This document shows, piece after piece, positions 6,143 through 7,811 of a stretch of 7,811 bases of DNA. Source of the stretch: Cyanobacteria bacterium UBA11370. GTDB lineage: Bacteria; Cyanobacteriota; Cyanobacteriia; Cyanobacteriales; Coleofasciculaceae. Below the pieces are notes generated by a model that saw nothing but the letters and a program-made list of their open reading frames with translations, did no database searches and had not been told where the DNA came from. Numbering within the stretch: the first letter of the stretch is position 1; the number at the start of each line of letters is the position of its first letter. The DNA lies in NCBI GenBank assembly GCA_003486645.1, contig DNGI01000210.1, positions 348 through 8,158 of the forward strand, given 5' to 3'. The position numbers and the translations under genes are program-made.

Positions 6143-7558
6143 ATGGCAAAACCACCTCAACTCATCTACCCTACTCTTGATTTATTTATCTACGACCTCC
6201 GCGAAAGCCTAGGTCAAGATGCTTCACAAAATAATTGTAATCGCCGACAATTTTGGCAAAAAATTGTAGAGAATCTCGATGAAGCACAACTGGCAGAATT
6301 AGAAGCATTAGAAAACCCAGAAGCTGATTACGTTCAATTAATTGGCGAACCGTTTGAATCCCCGTTAGATGGCTATTATTATGCCTTGCAATTTGGAGAT
6401 ACTTATGCTCTGCAAGTGAATTGTGCGGGGGAATATAAAGATGCCTATACTCACCAACGGAATGAGGGAACGCAAAATATTCAAAATTTAGAAAAGCTCA
6501 AGCAAATCATCATTTCCAAAATCAATCATACTTTAGATAACATAGAAATTATCCCCAAACGGCAAGGAACAATTGGACAAACATGGCTGATCTCTGTTCA
6601 GATCGCTGATAGTAATCAAGACCCCAAACACCTTGCACAAGCCTGTTATGAACAACTCACCCCTAATCCTAACTGGAAACCTGATTTTAAGGAACAGGGA
6701 AGATTGCTTGGATCACGAATCTATGAGTATTGGCACTCGCCTGCTAACTGGAGTCAAGAATGGGAGGAATTTTGCCAAGACAATTATCATATTGTCATTT
6801 GTTTGTTTCCGGCTGGAAAGAATATTGCTGAAATTAGACAAAAGATTGAAGATATTTATTTAGATTTAACTCGCTTGTTTTGCTATCGTCATAAAATTAT
6901 TTGGGCTTACTGGCAAAGTCGTCGCTTGAGTGCAGAACTCAAAAATCACTCTGCTGAAATTAAGAATTTGATGGTTCAATTCAGAGATTTACATCAGGAA
7001 ATTCAATCCAAAGCTGTGAATTTAAACAACTTAGAAACTGCTCTCAGCTATTCTTGGCAAAACTTATCAAATTATGCTGTTAATTTAAATGAGTTAGAAT
7101 TCTATACTAAGACGATTAAACTCAATTTAGAGAATTACAGAAAAAGGCTGCAAAAACTAGAGAGAGATAGCAATAGCTATTTGAATTTTTTAGGTAATTT
7201 TAGTGAGTTTGCCGATGAAAAATACCTCCAGCAAGTCGAAACCGATTGTGAAAATTTCCGTCCTGGAGTGGCATTACTGGAAAATTTGATTACCACGATT
7301 GGAGGATTGAGCAAAATTGAACAGATCAAGAGCGATTCTTTTCGAGATAGCAAGGCTTCACGTACCCTCAATAAAACAGTAAATGTAGCGGCGATCGCAC
7401 TCTTCACTAGCTTGATCTCGGGTAGAATTCTGATTGAACAATTTCCCCCTACGCCGGATATTCTCTTCGTCTTTACTCCAGCGTTTTTAGGAGGAATAGG
7501 TGCGGGGTTAATCCCGATAGCGATCGCATTTACCGTACTTGCCTTCCAAAAACGCTGA
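6143..7558 (+). CDS. Unrecognised protein with central helical/coiled-coil region and two C-terminal membrane segments
   Basis: 471 residues from the ATG at 6143; I do not recognise the family. Residues 1-250 look soluble and mixed alpha/beta, with a Tyr/Trp-rich pattern (YYYALQFGDTYALQV at 78-92; YEYWHSPANWSQEWEEF at 194-210) and a beta strand HIVICLFPAG (216-225). Residues about 226-345 are strongly helical with heptad-like Leu/Ile spacing (RLSAELKNHSAEIKNL, LNNLETALSYSW, LNENLE-like stretches, YRKRLQKLERD), likely coiled coil or helical bundle. Two hydrophobic segments close the protein, about 412-432 and 440-467, giving a hairpin with a short Lys-Arg tail. The order soluble domain, long helices, TM hairpin recalls CorA-like proteins, but no GMN motif is present. 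Longer starts (TTG 6122, GTG 6131) lie in or at the edge of a tandem repeat and are less likely. There is no visible Shine-Dalgarno site. It may be co-transcribed with the GntR gene 46 bases upstream. Confidence 0.87.
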   Translation: MAKPPQLIYPTLDLFIYDLRESLGQDASQNNCNRRQFWQKIVENLDEAQLAELEALENPEADYVQLIGEPFESPLDGYYYALQFGDTYALQVNCAGEYKDAYTHQRNEGTQNIQNLEKLKQIIISKINHTLDNIEIIPKRQGTIGQTWLISVQIADSNQDPKHLAQACYEQLTPNPNWKPDFKEQGRLLGSRIYEYWHSPANWSQEWEEFCQDNYHIVICLFPAGKNIAEIRQKIEDIYLDLTRLFCYRHKIIWAYWQSRRLSAELKNHSAEIKNLMVQFRDLHQEIQSKAVNLNNLETALSYSWQNLSNYAVNLNELEFYTKTIKLNLENYRKRLQKLERDSNSYLNFLGNFSEFADEKYLQQVETDCENFRPGVALLENLITTIGGLSKIEQIKSDSFRDSKASRTLNKTVNVAAIALFTSLISGRILIEQFPPTPDILFVFTPAFLGGIGAGLIPIAIAFTVLAFQKR

Positions 7559-7655
7559 TGGGAGTTTTGAGTTTTAAGATATAATTATTGTAGCCACCAA
7601 TCCTAACCTAAAAAGCCAAAATTATTAATTTCTACTGGTTTATAGGTCATACCAA

Positions 7656-7779
7656 ATCCGGTTAATATACACCCTTTATATCATGTCCGGTTGAATAACT
7701 ATAAATAAGGATTGAGGGGGAGAGAGGGAGAGGGGGAGAGGGGGAGAAATTTTATTAAGGGTGATTAGCCGGACATCAT
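7656..7779. repeat. Compound imperfect inverted-repeat element, possible MITE or palindromic repeat
   Basis: The right arm (about 7752-7779), read in reverse complement, gives ATGATGTCCGG then CCGGCTAATCACCCTTAATA. The first part matches 7680-7690 (ATCATGTCCGG, 10 of 11). The second matches 7658-7680 (CCGGTTAATATACACCCTTTATA) allowing a 3-base gap and two mismatches. The two left copies also resemble each other (TCCGGTTAATA, TCCGGTTGAATA). The arms enclose the octamer repeat. There is no coding capacity, and I could not define target-site duplications. Confidence 0.55.
7716..7747. repeat. Octamer tandem repeat GGGGGAGA, four copies
   Basis: Four 8-base units (GGGGGAGA, GAGGGAGA, GGGGGAGA, GGGGGAGA) with one mismatch form a purine-only strand of 32 bases. 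It lies between the inverted arms of the surrounding element. Its G runs could allow unusual DNA structure. Confidence 0.9.
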
Positions 7780-7811
7780 AATTACGCAAAAAAAGTCCTT
7801 AAACCACCATC

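Larger units (their letters stand above)
7559..7811. other. Non-coding right end of the window
   Basis: No coding frame of note on either strand. The stretch is A/T-rich and holds repeat-derived sequence from about 7650 onward. No clear terminator hairpin with a T run follows the membrane-protein gene. Confidence 0.6.

Noticed and set aside
6633..7407. 76-codon frames at 6633-6863 (+) and 7177-7407 (-)
   Set aside because: Both lie wholly inside the membrane-protein gene in other frames and have no supporting signals.
67..7558. A joint defence system made of the CHAT peptidase and the membrane-hairpin protein
   Set aside because: They are 3.4 kb apart with housekeeping-type genes on the opposite strand between them, so nothing in the layout links them.

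Overview
The window looks like a stretch of cyanobacterial chromosome, most likely from a filamentous species. The evidence is nine copies of the HIP1 octamer GCGATCGC in 7.8 kb, about 45% G+C by eye, a three-domain cyanobacterial-type ribosomal protein S1, a GntR regulator of cyanobacterial type, and several different heptamer tandem repeats between genes. I see no IS element, CRISPR array, tRNA or rRNA gene, and no clear sign of recent gene transfer.

Layout. (1) 67-2706 (+): an 879-residue protein with an N-terminal export or anchor segment, TPR repeats and a C-terminal CHAT peptidase domain with an intact His/Cys dyad. (2) 2707-2733: a perfect 13-bp palindrome between two convergent genes. 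(3) 2813-3718 (-): a 301-residue S1-type ribosomal protein, close to the cyanobacterial Rps1B form. (4) 3739-3780: a 14-mer tandem repeat in the leader of the S1 gene. (5) 3823-4575 (-): a dienelactone-hydrolase-family enzyme with a complete Cys-Asp-His triad. (6) 4576-5005: a 430-base divergent intergenic region with an inverted repeat and a six-copy heptamer repeat. (7) 5006-5113 (+): a possible 35-codon cysteine-rich small ORF whose stop codon overlaps the next start. (8) 5113-6096 (+): a GntR-family regulator. (9) 6098-6132: a five-copy TCATTGG repeat. (10) 6143-7558 (+): an unrecognised 471-residue protein with a helical middle region and two C-terminal membrane segments. (11) 7559-7811: non-coding, with an octamer repeat framed by inverted CCGG-containing arms.

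How the genes may relate. The CHAT protein stands alone and converges on the S1 gene. S1 and the hydrolase point the same way, but 104 bases of repeat-bearing DNA separate them and no functional link is evident. The small ORF, the GntR gene and the membrane protein share a strand with short gaps (1-base overlap, then 46 bases), so they may form one transcription unit in which the regulator controls itself and the membrane protein. The part most worth a second look is 4890-5113: a possible operator, a cysteine-rich leader ORF coupled to the regulator by TAATG, and competing inverted repeats that involve a Cys codon. None of this proves a new system.
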